NCBI RefSeq assembly: GCF_019426345.1
Contig: NZ_JAHLLW010000019.1
Span: 20,538 to 84,537 of the forward strand
Reading direction: 5' to 3'
Length of the DNA: 64,000 nt
Source: Marinomonas lutimaris
Lineage (GTDB): Bacteria > Pseudomonadota > Gammaproteobacteria > Pseudomonadales > Marinomonadaceae
In this document: positions 45,008 through 54,405 of the stretch, piece after piece
Position numbering within the stretch: position 1 is the first letter of the stretch
How the letters are laid out: every line of letters starts with the position of its first letter
Notes under the pieces: model-generated
What the model saw: the letters and a program-made list of their open reading frames with translations, nothing else
Database searches by the model: none
What the model was told of the DNA's origin: nothing
Translations under genes and position numbers: made by a program

Positions 45008-45925
45008 CTAATGTTTCGTTGGACGAACATATTCGCGATAAATCCAAGGACCAATGACCAAGAGCACTGGAAGTAACATCATGGTCGCCGCAGCCATCCC
45101 TAAGCCCACGTTGCCACGGGCTGTAATGTGATCAATAACGAACTTCGCAGGCATTTCCGTCGACATACCAGGGCCGCCACCCGTTTGCGCGACAATAAGG
45201 TCATAAACCCTCACCACACCAACAGCGAGCAACACCACAGAAGTAATCATCACTGGTCGCATCATTGGCAAAACGATAAAGAGATAGGTCCTCCATGTTG
45301 GAATGCCATCCACACGAGCCGCTTTCCAAATTTCGCCATCAATGCCTCGTAAACCTGCCAACATCAGAGCCATTACTAACCCAGACGACTGCCAAACGGC
45401 AGCGATTAATACACCATAAAGTGCGTACTGCGGATCAACCAAAGGCGCGAATTCAAATGATTCCCAACCCATACGTTGAATAACATTTTGAACGCCAAGA
45501 GAAGGTTCCATCATCCATTGCCAAACTAGACCCGTTACAACCAAGGACATCGCATAGGGATACAAAAACAAAGTCCTAAAGCCGCTTTCAAAACGGACTT
45601 TCTGATCAAGAAACACCGCCATAAAAAAGCCCGAGACTAAACAAAAGGCAATGAATAAAATTCCATACAAAAATAAGTTTTCTACAGACACCACCCACCG
45701 GGACGTTCCCCAGAGGCGTTCATATTGGTCTAATCCGACCCAATTAAAGTTTGGAAACAAGCGTGATTTCGTGAACGAAAGCATCACCGAATAACCGACA
45801 CAAACCACAAATACGCCAATTGCAACAATCGCCATGGGCGCACTTGCTAATAACGAAGAAATTTGAATTCGTTTCGTACGTCGCGGGGTCGATACTTTTA
45901 TTGAAGTAGCCGTAGTCTCTTCCAT
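45008..45925 (-). CDS. sugar ABC transporter permease, MalF type
   Basis: This is a 305-residue permease with about six helices. The EAA motif is in GLRGIDGEIWKAARVDGIPTWRTYLFIVLPMMRP. It is of the short MalF type without the large periplasmic P2 loop, as is usual for single-sugar importers of this group. It follows the binding-protein gene by about 115 bp with a hairpin (45953-46024) in between. Confidence 0.92.
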   Translation of the reverse strand: MEETTATSIKVSTPRRTKRIQISSLLASAPMAIVAIGVFVVCVGYSVMLSFTKSRLFPNFNWVGLDQYERLWGTSRWVVSVENLFLYGILFIAFCLVSGFFMAVFLDQKVRFESGFRTLFLYPYAMSLVVTGLVWQWMMEPSLGVQNVIQRMGWESFEFAPLVDPQYALYGVLIAAVWQSSGLVMALMLAGLRGIDGEIWKAARVDGIPTWRTYLFIVLPMMRPVMITSVVLLAVGVVRVYDLIVAQTGGGPGMSTEMPAKFVIDHITARGNVGLGMAAATMMLLPVLLVIGPWIYREYVRPTKH

Positions 45926-45952
45926 TTGAAACTCCTTTTGAAACGCAAGAAT

Positions 45953-46024
45953 TGACCGCCAGGACAGCCCACTAAAAAGCCGTTCAACTAAGTATGTAGA
46001 CTTAGGACAATTAACAGGCGGTCA
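45953..46024 (-). other. intercistronic stem-loop after the binding-protein gene
   Basis: TGACCGCC (45953-45960) pairs with GGCGGTCA (46017-46024), and an inner hairpin CTAAGT/ACTTAG (45988-46005) lies within. On the minus strand no T run follows, so it is probably not a terminator. Such structures after binding-protein genes protect that part of the message and yield more binding protein than permease. Confidence 0.6.
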
Positions 46025-46040
46025 TTTTTTCACCAAAAAA

Positions 46041-47279
46041 TCATTCGGCGTCTTCGATAATGCCTTTAAAAATATTAAGTGCATTGTCGACAGACATACT
46101 TGGTTCGTTCCAAAAAGTAGAGACTAGATCTTGCACCTGCCCATTCGTATCTTCCGTAATGTAATTATTTGCAGGTGTGATAGTGGCTTTGGGGTCATCC
46201 AACAAAGCGAGGCCTTTTTTCATGCAAGCATCAGCCACATCTAAATCGACATCGGCACGTACTGGCAAAGAGCCTTTAGTATTGTTGAATTTTGCTTGAA
46301 TAGTTGGGCTCAACATCATAGAAGCTAACTTCATTTGTGCCGCTTCAAGGTTTTTATCTGAGGATTTAGGGAAGATAAATGCATCTCCGCCTAAAGTGAG
46401 AGAAGGACGTTTAGCGGGTCCCGGAATACAGCCATAATCGACTTCGGCAACTTTTCCTGCCGCAGCAAACTCACCACGGGCCCAGTCACCCATTACTTGT
46501 GCAGCCGCTTTGCCGGTGATAACCATATTCGTGGCATCATTCCAGTTTCGACCAGGCGCTCCCTCATCGGTAAATTGTCGTAATGCACCAAAAGTTTCAA
46601 ACACCTTACGCATTTTATCGCTGCTAGCAGCCTTTGGATCCTTATCTTTCCATACCCTGTTCCAGAATTTTTCATCTGTCACGCCAATCATCACTACATC
46701 AAAAACATGACGTTCCTGCCAACCTTGTCCACCAAAGGCCAAAGGAATGTAACCCGCTTCACGAATTTTAGGCGCGACAGCCAAAAACTCTTCCCATGTA
46801 TGAGGTTCTTTCACGCCAACATCAGCAAAGACCTTCTTATTCGTCCAAAGCCATTGATTAGAATGGATATTGACTGGCACACAATAAATGCCGCCGTCTT
46901 TCATACAAGGATTTAAGATACTCGAAGGACGTATAAAGTTTGTCCAACCTTCTTTCTCTGCAACCGGAGTGAGATCTAGGAGAAGACCTTCTTCAATCAA
47001 TTCTTCGAACTGACGAGAGGTGTTGAATTGTGCGGCGCCCGGTGCATCACCACCTAGAATGCGCTGCATGGTAAGTGCTCGCGCGTTTTCGCCTAATGCG
47101 ACAGCGGTATCCATCCACTTGTCGTTGCCCAGTTTATTAAATTCCTCGGCCAACACTGTGACGGCTTTTTGCTCACCGCCAGATGTCCACCAATGAATGA
47201 CTTCAACATTAGCCGCTTGGACCGACGCACTCATACATCCTGCCCCAATTGTGGCAGCAAACAGTTTTTTACCCATCAT
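46041..47279 (-). CDS. sugar ABC transporter periplasmic binding protein
   Basis: This is a 412-residue periplasmic binding protein of the family of glucose/glycoside binding proteins (VEVIHWWTSGGEQKAVTVLAEEFNKLGND, MQRILGGDAPGAAQFNTSRQFEELIEEGLLLDLTPVAEK). A signal peptide covers residues 1-22 (SVQAA|N). I chose ATG 47279 because AGAGGAT lies upstream; an in-frame start 43 codons earlier runs through the operator region. The next methionine follows directly (ATGATG). A LacI-type operator lies 80-95 bp upstream. It is probably the most abundant product of the operon. Confidence 0.92.
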   Translation of the reverse strand: MMGKKLFAATIGAGCMSASVQAANVEVIHWWTSGGEQKAVTVLAEEFNKLGNDKWMDTAVALGENARALTMQRILGGDAPGAAQFNTSRQFEELIEEGLLLDLTPVAEKEGWTNFIRPSSILNPCMKDGGIYCVPVNIHSNQWLWTNKKVFADVGVKEPHTWEEFLAVAPKIREAGYIPLAFGGQGWQERHVFDVVMIGVTDEKFWNRVWKDKDPKAASSDKMRKVFETFGALRQFTDEGAPGRNWNDATNMVITGKAAAQVMGDWARGEFAAAGKVAEVDYGCIPGPAKRPSLTLGGDAFIFPKSSDKNLEAAQMKLASMMLSPTIQAKFNNTKGSLPVRADVDLDVADACMKKGLALLDDPKATITPANNYITEDTNGQVQDLVSTFWNEPSMSVDNALNIFKGIIEDAE

Positions 47280-47338
47280 ATTATTTTTATCCTCTATTGG
47301 GTTTTTGTCCTCAAAACTTCCTTGCGAAAGGCTTGAGC

Positions 47339-47374
47339 TGAAAACGGTAAAACTTGAAATGAAACCGTTTTCAT
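47339..47374. promoter_or_regulatory. LacI-family operator before the sugar operon
   Basis: ATGAAACCGTTTTCAT (47359-47374) is a near-perfect palindrome around the central CG, like other LacI/GalR operators. A second, half-conserved TGAAAACGGT lies at 47339-47348, 20 bp away. Two sites on one side of the helix could be bound by a LacI dimer pair. It lies between lacI and the binding-protein gene. Confidence 0.75.
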
Positions 47375-47447
47375 GAACAAATATTAGACAATAAAAGATC
47401 CCCGTCAATACTTTTTACTTATTTGTTTTAAGGGCTACTAATTCAAC

Positions 47448-48437
47448 TTAAGCAGATTGACGAACAATTAACTCAGGGGAAAAGGTCGTTTTTAAAGGGA
47501 AATGAGCACCGTAAACGCTGTTTAAAAGCAGGTATGCCGTGGCTTCAGCCATATCGTATAATGGCAGTTTGATGGTGGTAATGCTTGGGGAATAATACTT
47601 AGACATATCAAGGTCATCAAAACCTATTATGGCAATATCTTCAGGGACCTTAATCCCTTGTTCTGCACATACATGCAGGGCTCCCATCGCCATAATATCA
47701 TTGGCAAAAAAGATCGCAGTTGGTCTATCTTCACGCTCTAAAATAGATTGCATGTGAGTCATACCAGAATTCGCACTAAAGTTGCCTTCGAGTTGAAAGT
47801 GCAGGGCAAGATCGGCTTGTTGTAGCGCTTTTTGGCAACCTAAATAACGCTGATACGCATCATGCTTCCATAATGGGCCTGTAACAGTCGCAATCTTTTT
47901 ATGGCCTTTATCAATAAGATATTGGGTCGCCATTTCACCACCCGCAAAATTATCGAAAGAAATATGACGGTCTTCTCCACCAGGAAAAGTCTGATTTAAA
48001 ACAAAAACAGGACAACGCAAATTAATCTGTGATATTTCCTCTTCGGATAAAAAGTTGGTAATAATCACTAACGCATCCACTTGACGTTTAATCAAAAAGT
48101 CGACAGCATCACGCTCGCCTTCTAACGACCCGTTACCACTGGCGATAATCACATGACGATCACCACCGCGTAAGGCCTTTTCAACGCCGCTTGCCGCTGG
48201 TCCGTAGTATGCTGTATCGATACGAGATGCAACCAAACCAATGGTGTAAGTCTTATTACTCGCAAGCGAACGGGCCGCCTGATTCGGACTATAAGAGAGT
48301 GCTTTGATGGCTTCTAATACACGAGATTTCGTCTCATCTTTGACTGGCGTAACACCACTTAACACTCGAGAAACCGTGGCTTTAGAAACGCCTGCGAGTG
48401 TTGCAACTTGATTAATAGTGCTCATCGTTTTTTTCAA
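47448..48437 (-). CDS. LacI family transcriptional regulator of the sugar operon
   Basis: This is a 329-residue LacI/GalR regulator. The helix-turn-helix is in TINQVATLAGVSKATVSRVLSG with the hinge SPNQAARSLASNKT, and a periplasmic-binding-like effector domain follows. The N-terminus may begin at TTG 48437 (AGGAT upstream) or ATG 48425 (no ribosome site). It is transcribed in the same direction, ahead of the importer genes, and probably binds the palindrome at 47359. The inducer would be the imported sugar or an early product. Confidence 0.9.
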   Translation of the reverse strand: MKKTMSTINQVATLAGVSKATVSRVLSGVTPVKDETKSRVLEAIKALSYSPNQAARSLASNKTYTIGLVASRIDTAYYGPAASGVEKALRGGDRHVIIASGNGSLEGERDAVDFLIKRQVDALVIITNFLSEEEISQINLRCPVFVLNQTFPGGEDRHISFDNFAGGEMATQYLIDKGHKKIATVTGPLWKHDAYQRYLGCQKALQQADLALHFQLEGNFSANSGMTHMQSILEREDRPTAIFFANDIMAMGALHVCAEQGIKVPEDIAIIGFDDLDMSKYYSPSITTIKLPLYDMAEATAYLLLNSVYGAHFPLKTTFSPELIVRQSA

Positions 48438-48609
48438 ACTACTATCCTAGGAAAAGAAAACACCAAAAAATTATTATAAGCCTGCTTTTACTTCGACAGG
48501 ACAACAATCCTGTGGTAATTCTGTAACCGATTAAAATAAATCATACGACGGAATTTGACTATTACAACAAATCCCCGAAAAATAACGAAAAGTTTAGGAG
48601 AACAATTGC

Positions 48610-48894
48610 ATGGGTATTCTATCTAGCCTCAAAGGGCTATTTGCAGGTGGCGAAAGCGCACCAGAAAAAACAGAAGACGTCGTTGAATATAAAGGTTTTT
48701 CAATTATACCAGCACCGATGAAAGACAGCGGCCAATACAGAGTCGCCGCAACCATCACCAAGGGCGATGGCGAAGAGCAAAAAACACATAAGTTTATTCG
48801 TTCAGATTTAATGCCAAACCGCGACGAGTGTATTGAAATCACCTTACGAAAAGCCAAGCTTACGATTGATCAACTAGGTGATAATATTTTTTAA
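48610..48894 (+). CDS. HlyU family transcriptional regulator
   Basis: This is a 94-residue protein of the HlyU family, named after the Vibrio haemolysin activator. The conserved parts YKGFSIIPAPMKDSGQYRVAATITKGDGEE, HKFIRSDLMPNRDECIEITLRKAKLTIDQLGD match well. These proteins are small, predicted winged-helix or beta-rich, and their targets are unknown outside Vibrio. AGGAG lies about eight bases before the ATG. It is divergent from the lacI gene and is followed at 23 bp by a hydrolase gene. Confidence 0.85.
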   Translation: MGILSSLKGLFAGGESAPEKTEDVVEYKGFSIIPAPMKDSGQYRVAATITKGDGEEQKTHKFIRSDLMPNRDECIEITLRKAKLTIDQLGDNIF

Positions 48895-48916
48895 CCAATT
48901 GATAAAGAAGACGAAT

Positions 48917-49921
48917 ATGAGCGCACCAATAGGACAACACTGGCAACAAGTTAGCGAATGTGAAGACCTATTGGGTGCCGACTTTCGCGCCCGCACCTTT
49001 TCTTTTGCTGGCCCTAAGACTCAAGTCCACACTACTCTCATTAATCATATCGGTAACCCATATGCGACAAAAGCTATTTTGTACGTACATGGCTACACAG
49101 ATTATTTTTTTCAGACCGGTTTAGCTGAGCACTTTGTCGATCTTGGCTATCGCTTCTATGCCTTGGATTTACAAGGTTACGGTCGCTCTATCCGACCATC
49201 AACGCCGCCTAACTGGTGTGAATCAATTGAGCAATATGGACAAGATTTAGACATCGCCTTGGCAACCATAAAACAAGATGGCGTAGATCAAGTCGTCATA
49301 CTTGGACACTCTACTGGTGGCTTAGTGGTATCAACTTATTTAGCTCAGCCCTATGCTCCACCTGAACGCGAAAGCCATTACAGCAAAGCGTTTCCTGAGG
49401 TTCTTGGGCTCATGCTCAACAGTCCATTTCTTGCTCTTCCTTTTTCTCCAGCCGTATTAAATTACGTCAGTTGGCCAGTTCGAATCTTGGTATCTTTACT
49501 GCCGTTTTCGTATTTACGAGCGAAAAAAATTAATATTTACTCGAAGTCACTACACACAATATATGGCGGTGAATGGGATTACCGATTAGATTGGAAACCC
49601 TCGCAGGGCTTCGATTTATCTTTCCATTGGCTAAGAGAAGTCATTATTGCGCAACGTAATCTTGCTAAGCAGCGCCTCCATACACCAACACTAATGTGCC
49701 ATGCCGAAATCAGCACCATAGGAAAACGCACGGTCGAAGAAGTACAGCAAGGCGACGGCGTGTTAGACGTCGATAGCATGCAGCAAGCCGCCAAAAAAAC
49801 CTTCATAAACCTCACACAAGCGAGCATACCTCAAGGTTTCCATGACTTGTATTTGTCTCACCAACCTGCTCGTACAGCTTATTTATCAGCCATGACTCAA
49901 TGGCTAGAAAAGCTAGATTAG
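48917..49921 (+). CDS. alpha/beta hydrolase, lysophospholipase-like
   Basis: This is a 334-residue serine hydrolase of the alpha/beta fold. The nucleophile elbow GHSTGG has S132, with the oxyanion motif HGYTD before it (residues 58-62) and DLQGYGRS after. The histidine in GFHDLYLS near the C-terminus completes a triad with an aspartate. I chose ATG 48917 rather than an in-frame start 13 codons earlier because the latter overlaps the HlyU gene. The substrate may be a lysophospholipid or monoglyceride. No signal peptide is seen. Confidence 0.85.
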   Translation: MSAPIGQHWQQVSECEDLLGADFRARTFSFAGPKTQVHTTLINHIGNPYATKAILYVHGYTDYFFQTGLAEHFVDLGYRFYALDLQGYGRSIRPSTPPNWCESIEQYGQDLDIALATIKQDGVDQVVILGHSTGGLVVSTYLAQPYAPPERESHYSKAFPEVLGLMLNSPFLALPFSPAVLNYVSWPVRILVSLLPFSYLRAKKINIYSKSLHTIYGGEWDYRLDWKPSQGFDLSFHWLREVIIAQRNLAKQRLHTPTLMCHAEISTIGKRTVEEVQQGDGVLDVDSMQQAAKKTFINLTQASIPQGFHDLYLSHQPARTAYLSAMTQWLEKLD

Positions 49922-49968
49922 CGCTAGAAAAACTAGATCGGAAGCACTAAACAGGCTTCTAAAAAAAT

Positions 49969-50802
49969 CTACGCACCTTGGCGTCGCATTACCCAATCCA
50001 GCAAGCAAGTTGGTAACACGCGTTTCATCACCACAGCAGCATACGTTGGCATAGTCACGTAATAACGTGCTCTTGGACGAGGTGATTCCAAGGCATGAAT
50101 CAGTTTTTTCACTACGGCACTTGCTGGCAAAGTTTGCGATGAAGTTACGCCCTCTTTGCTCAAACGAGCAATCGCTTCTGCGTAACCTTTTTGGTGGCGG
50201 CTATTTTCTATATCAATATTGTCTTGCAGAGCAAGCAACGCATTCGCACGAAAACGACTTTCAATGGGACCAGGTTCAATCAAACTCACTTTTATCGGCG
50301 TATCCGACAACTCCAAGCGCAAGGTATCGGTTAGGCCCTCTAAAGCAAACTTACTGGCGTTGTAAGCACCACGGAACGGCGCAGCAACCAACCCCAATAC
50401 AGAGCTGTTATTTACAATTCGACCGTAACCTTGAGCTAGCATGATTTTCAGCACCTTGGTTGTCAGCTCATGAGTACCAAAGAAATTACACTCAAACTGC
50501 GCTCTTAACGCATCAACCGGCAAATCTTCTACCGCTCCGGGTTGGCCGTAAGCGCCATTATTAAACAAAGCAAAGAGCTGACCATTGGTAATCGCTAATG
50601 TTTCTTGCAAGCCTTTTTCTATTGAAGAGGAATCCGCCAAATCCAGTCGAACAACATGCTTAATACCTTGAGCTCGCAATGCCGCTACGTCCTCTTGCTT
50701 ACGGCAACTCGCCACCACCAAAAAATCACGCTCTTGAAGCATTCTGGCGGCTTCCAGCCCAATTCCTGTCGAACAACCTGTAATAAGAATAGAATATTTC
50801 AT
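49969..50802 (-). CDS. short-chain dehydrogenase/reductase
   Basis: This is a classical SDR of 277 residues. It has ITGCSTGIGLEA for cofactor binding, NNGAYGQ (the NNAG position), the serine in NNSSVLG and the catalytic YNASK. C-terminal residues are longer than in minimal SDRs and rich in leucine and basic residues. It resembles the SDR branch acting on long-chain or steroid-like ketones. It is convergent with the hydrolase gene and divergent from the chemoreceptor. Confidence 0.84.
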   Translation of the reverse strand: MKYSILITGCSTGIGLEAARMLQERDFLVVASCRKQEDVAALRAQGIKHVVRLDLADSSSIEKGLQETLAITNGQLFALFNNGAYGQPGAVEDLPVDALRAQFECNFFGTHELTTKVLKIMLAQGYGRIVNNSSVLGLVAAPFRGAYNASKFALEGLTDTLRLELSDTPIKVSLIEPGPIESRFRANALLALQDNIDIENSRHQKGYAEAIARLSKEGVTSSQTLPASAVVKKLIHALESPRPRARYYVTMPTYAAVVMKRVLPTCLLDWVMRRQGA

Positions 50803-50950
50803 AGCGCTTCCTTATAAGAAAAAACCTTCAGGCCTTGGATGGTAGCAAAAAGTCATGCTAAGTGCCGTTTTCTTGATTTTAATCACAATACTCACCGTCA
50901 CTCAGGCTCATAATCCCTGCTTATAAAACAATCATTAATAGGGATATCAC

Positions 50951-52573
50951 ATGAAGCTAAGCTCAATCAAAGTAAGCTACAAACTATGGGGGCTTATCGG
51001 TACCCTAGTCACATTACTCATCATTTTTAGCGCGATAGCCTATAACGAACTGCACAGTGAATTGCTCAACGCACGTCAATTACAAGTGAAAGAGCAAGTC
51101 GATAGCGCTTACTCCCTTGTCAAATATTATGGTGATCAAGCACCTATTATAGGAGAAGAACAAGCCAAACAATCGGCTTTGGCTGCGCTATCAGCCCTGC
51201 GCTTTGGTGACGATGGTTATTTCTGGGTAAATGACATGCAAGCCAAACTACTCATGCATCCCTTTAAGCCACAAGATGCAGGTAAAAACATGGCAAATGT
51301 GACAGATGTAAATGGCTTCCATCATTGGCAAGCAATGGTGTCTGTAGTGAAAAATCAAGAAGAAGGCTATGTACATTACGCTTATAAAGGTCCACAAGTC
51401 TCACAGCCTGAAGACAAAGTATCTTACGTAAAAGGTTACCAACCTTGGGGATGGATAATCGGTAGCGGCGTGCTATACAGCGGTGTCACGGATATTTTTT
51501 GGACAGCGGTACAAAAGTCTGCCGTTATCGAACTCATCCTAGTACTCCTCGCCCTAATCGGCAGTGTGACTATTGTACGCAATATCACACGTCCTCTTAA
51601 AACTGTGACAGAACACCTTCAGCATATTTCGGATGGCGACTTGACTAAGCAACTAGATATGCAACGAGGAGATGAGATAGGTATTTTAGCCAACGCGGCA
51701 AACCATGTATCCGTTTCATTAAACGACACCTTGTTAGAAGTTGACCACGCCATCACCGAGCTGCAAGCTGTTTGCGTGCAAATGCAAGGCAACAGCTTAC
51801 ATACTAAACAAGGCATGGATCACCAATTCCAAGAAGTCGAAATGCTTGCTACCGCCATGAACGAAATGTCTTACTCTATTCGAGACGTAGCGCAACATGC
51901 CAAAGATACCGCTGATGCGACTCAAATGGTGCAAACCATCACCCGTCAAAGCAGCCAAGATTTGGACGCGACGAATGAAGACATCCAAATCCTAACCAAG
52001 AACATCGAAGGTGCTAACGACGTCATTATTAAACTGCTGGAGCAAACAGGCGACATCGACTCTGTTTTAGGCGTAATTGGTGATATTTCCGAGCAAACTA
52101 ACCTACTTGCCTTAAACGCAGCGATTGAAGCCGCACGCGCTGGCGAACTAGGCCGAGGCTTTGCCGTCGTGGCCGATGAAGTTCGCTCACTGGCTAGCCG
52201 CACTCAAGGATCAACCGTCGAAATCCGTGCCATTATCGAAAAACTTCAGCATCAGTCAAAAGAAGCGTCCACTTCTATGGCAACCAGCACGCAACAAGCA
52301 GAGCGCGGTGCAGACAGAATGCATGTTGCCGCTGAAAACCTGAAAAACATGCTAATGCAAGTGGACGACGTATCGGCTCGCAGCCATCAAATTGCTTCAG
52401 CGGCAGAACAGCAAGGCACAGTGGCCGAAGAGATTAATAACAACATAATGGGCATTCGAGAAGTGTCTGAAAAAGTACTAGAGGATTCTCAACAAGTGTC
52501 TGAAGGCAGCACAATGATTGCCAACATGACCGATGAGCTAAGCAAAAAAATCAAACAATTTCAGTTTGCTTGA
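50951..52573 (+). CDS. methyl-accepting chemotaxis protein with single Cache domain
   Basis: This is a chemoreceptor of 540 residues. One helix lies at about 11-30, then a periplasmic single-Cache (sCache_2-like) domain with [36 protein letters not shown] and [16 protein letters not shown], a second helix near 190-210, a HAMP domain and a long cytoplasmic coiled coil. The signalling tip reads [37 protein letters not shown]. The single-Cache type often binds small organic acids or amines; the ligand is unknown. It has its own terminator (52594). Confidence 0.93.
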   Translation: MKLSSIKVSYKLWGLIGTLVTLLIIFSAIAYNELHSELLNARQLQVKEQVDSAYSLVKYYGDQAPIIGEEQAKQSALAALSALRFGDDGYFWVNDMQAKLLMHPFKPQDAGKNMANVTDVNGFHHWQAMVSVVKNQEEGYVHYAYKGPQVSQPEDKVSYVKGYQPWGWIIGSGVLYSGVTDIFWTAVQKSAVIELILVLLALIGSVTIVRNITRPLKTVTEHLQHISDGDLTKQLDMQRGDEIGILANAANHVSVSLNDTLLEVDHAITELQAVCVQMQGNSLHTKQGMDHQFQEVEMLATAMNEMSYSIRDVAQHAKDTADATQMVQTITRQSSQDLDATNEDIQILTKNIEGANDVIIKLLEQTGDIDSVLGVIGDISEQTNLLALNAAIEAARAGELGRGFAVVADEVRSLASRTQGSTVEIRAIIEKLQHQSKEASTSMATSTQQAERGADRMHVAAENLKNMLMQVDDVSARSHQIASAAEQQGTVAEEINNNIMGIREVSEKVLEDSQQVSEGSTMIANMTDELSKKIKQFQFA

Positions 52574-52593
52574 ACGATCCCTAGCTAGCTACC

Positions 52594-52629
52594 AAGATAG
52601 GTGAATTCAAATATTCACCTATCTTTTCT
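52594..52629 (+). terminator. terminator of the chemoreceptor gene
   Basis: AAGATAGGTGAAT (52594-52606) pairs with ATTCACCTATCTT (52613-52625), followed by TTCTC. Confidence 0.85.
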
Positions 52630-52743
52630 CTAATACAGTCACAGTAATCCAATAAAAAACGAAGAGGTTTTTAACGTTAAATCCCTCACTAAATAACATT
52701 TTGAGGAATTATCTTAGTAACTCATTGTGGATATATGGCCTAT

Positions 52744-52761
52744 ATTCATCACTAGATGAAT
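52744..52761. promoter_or_regulatory. palindrome, probable TetR autoregulatory operator
   Basis: ATTCATC-ACTA-GATGAAT is a perfect 7 bp inverted repeat with a 4 bp spacer. It ends 18 bp before the tetR start, where a bound repressor would block transcription or translation initiation. Confidence 0.6.
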
Positions 52762-52779
52762 TAATAATTGGAGCCAACA

Positions 52780-53445
52780 ATGACCACCCGAATGGGGCGC
52801 CCTAAACAGTCTGATAAGAATCAAGATTCCGCTCGCAGCAGTTTAATTGCTGCCGCCAAGCGTTGTTTCTCTGAACAGGGTTTTGACAAGGTATCGACTC
52901 GAAAAATCGCCCTCTCGGCGGGAGTAGATGCGGCTATGATTCGTTACTACTTCGGTTCAAAAGCAGGTTTATTCGAAGCAACAATACAAGAAACCTTGGC
53001 TCCGGTTATCGAACAATTCCAAGCCGATATTGACCCCACCCCCTCCCCCAATCCATTGTTACTGATGCAAACCTACTATCGCATGATTGCCAACAATCCC
53101 ATGCTGCCAAAATTGATTCTGCAGGTGATAAACCAACAAGATAACCCCGAAGCGTTTGGTATTTTGACGGGCATTATCGACAACATCTTGAAACGATCAG
53201 AAAAATGGATCGAGGCATTTGAACAGCAAAAACAAATTAACCCCAATCTAAACCCGGCATGGATTCGCCTTAGCTTTGTCAGCTTAATGATTTTTCCGGT
53301 ATTAGCACCAAAATATCTTCAACAACAACTTGGAGTCGAACTCAAAGAAGACTGGTTATTAAATCTAGCGGTTCATAACCAAACATTGTTAGAACAAGGA
53401 CTTTTCACCTCTCCATCACCACAACCATCATCCAAAGACACCTAA
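52780..53445 (+). CDS. TetR family regulator (CecR-like) of the export operon
   Basis: This is a 221-residue TetR regulator. The helix-turn-helix is at about 14-60 (SSLIAAAKRCFSEQGFDKVSTRKIALSAGVDAAMIRYYFGSKAGLFEA). The C-terminal ligand domain is unrelated to the common ones, but the layout is that of CecR (YbiH) regulators that sit next to ybhGFSR. I chose ATG 52780 because GGAG lies six bases upstream; an in-frame TTG four codons earlier is less likely. It precedes the exporter genes by 12 bp. Confidence 0.88.
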   Translation: MTTRMGRPKQSDKNQDSARSSLIAAAKRCFSEQGFDKVSTRKIALSAGVDAAMIRYYFGSKAGLFEATIQETLAPVIEQFQADIDPTPSPNPLLLMQTYYRMIANNPMLPKLILQVINQQDNPEAFGILTGIIDNILKRSEKWIEAFEQQKQINPNLNPAWIRLSFVSLMIFPVLAPKYLQQQLGVELKEDWLLNLAVHNQTLLEQGLFTSPSPQPSSKDT

Positions 53446-53457
53446 AGGTGAGCAAGA

Positions 53458-54405
53458 ATGAAAACACGTCATATTCTACTACCCGCTCTTATGCTGACTT
53501 TACTTGCTGCTTGTCAGTCCGAAGACAACACTTACGCCATGGGTAATATTGAACGAGATAGAATCACTTTGTCAGCTCCCGCTGCGGAGCAAATTGTTTT
53601 AGTAAAGGTCAACGAAGGACAACAAGTCTTTCAAGGTGACATTTTGTTGCAATTAGACTCACGCAGCGCTGATGCACTTATTGCCCAACGTGAAGCCGAG
53701 CTTGCCCAAGCCAATGCCGCTCTTAGCGTATTAACTGCTGGCACACGACCAGAGCAATTAAGCGCTTCACTCGCTGCGCTAGAAGCTACTCAAGCCGCCA
53801 GCAAAGAAGCGGAGCTAAAATACCAACGCATCGAAAAACTCTATAAAAGCAAGGTCGTTGGCAAAGCCGATTTCGATGCGGCTAAAGCATCTAGAGACAG
53901 CAATAAAGCTAAAGCACAGCAAGCCCATGACCAATGGCTAGAGTTAAAAAATGGTGCGCGCGAAGAAGACATTGCCCAATCCAATGCTAAGGTTCAAGCT
54001 GCACAAGCCGCTCTTGAATGGCAAAGCAAAGCCCGTGAAGACCTCACCATAAAAGCACCGATTGACGGCACGATTGATACGCTCCCCTGGCACGAAGGCG
54101 ATAGAGTTACTGCTGGCACTCAGCTAATTAGCCTGCTGTCTTCTGCTCACCCTTATGCAAGAATGTATTTACCTGCCAGCGCGTTAACTAAGATAAAAAC
54201 TGGCGACGCTATTGAAGTGTTTGCTGATGGTATCGAATCGCCCATTCAAGGCCGTGTGCGAAATATTCGCTCGCAACCCGCTTATACGCCATTTTATGCC
54301 CTCAACGAACGAGACAGAGCACGTTTGATGTATCTAACCGATATCGATCTCATCGACGCCGACAAACTGCCCACAGGCTTGGCAGTTGAGGTGCATTTAC
54401 CATGA
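53458..54405 (+). CDS. HlyD-like membrane fusion lipoprotein (YbhG type)
   Basis: This is a 315-residue periplasmic adaptor of the export system. A lipobox LLAAC puts the lipid on C19. Beta-barrel and lipoyl parts (VLVKVNEGQQVFQGDILLQLDSR, ...LTIKAPIDGTIDTLPWHEGDRVTAGTQLISLL) bracket a helical hairpin (about 75-175, rich in alanine and lysine). It is 12 bp after tetR and shares ATGA with the ATPase gene. In E. coli the equivalent YbhG is not clearly a lipoprotein, so the lipid anchor here is notable. Confidence 0.87.
   Translation: MKTRHILLPALMLTLLAACQSEDNTYAMGNIERDRITLSAPAAEQIVLVKVNEGQQVFQGDILLQLDSRSADALIAQREAELAQANAALSVLTAGTRPEQLSASLAALEATQAASKEAELKYQRIEKLYKSKVVGKADFDAAKASRDSNKAKAQQAHDQWLELKNGAREEDIAQSNAKVQAAQAALEWQSKAREDLTIKAPIDGTIDTLPWHEGDRVTAGTQLISLLSSAHPYARMYLPASALTKIKTGDAIEVFADGIESPIQGRVRNIRSQPAYTPFYALNERDRARLMYLTDIDLIDADKLPTGLAVEVHLP

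Noticed and set aside
47280..47408. Extended N-terminus of the sugar-binding protein starting at 47408
   Set aside because: The extension runs through the LacI operator and lacks a ribosome site; a normal signal peptide begins at 47279 after AGAGGAT.
48496..48513. ACAGGA-CAACAA-TCCTGT repeat before lacI as an operator
   Set aside because: Only 6 bp arms, unlike the LacI palindrome at 47359; probably a chance or minor hairpin.
48594..48857. An 87-codon minus-strand frame opposite the HlyU gene
   Set aside because: The plus strand matches the HlyU family well, and the minus frame has no homology or ribosome site.
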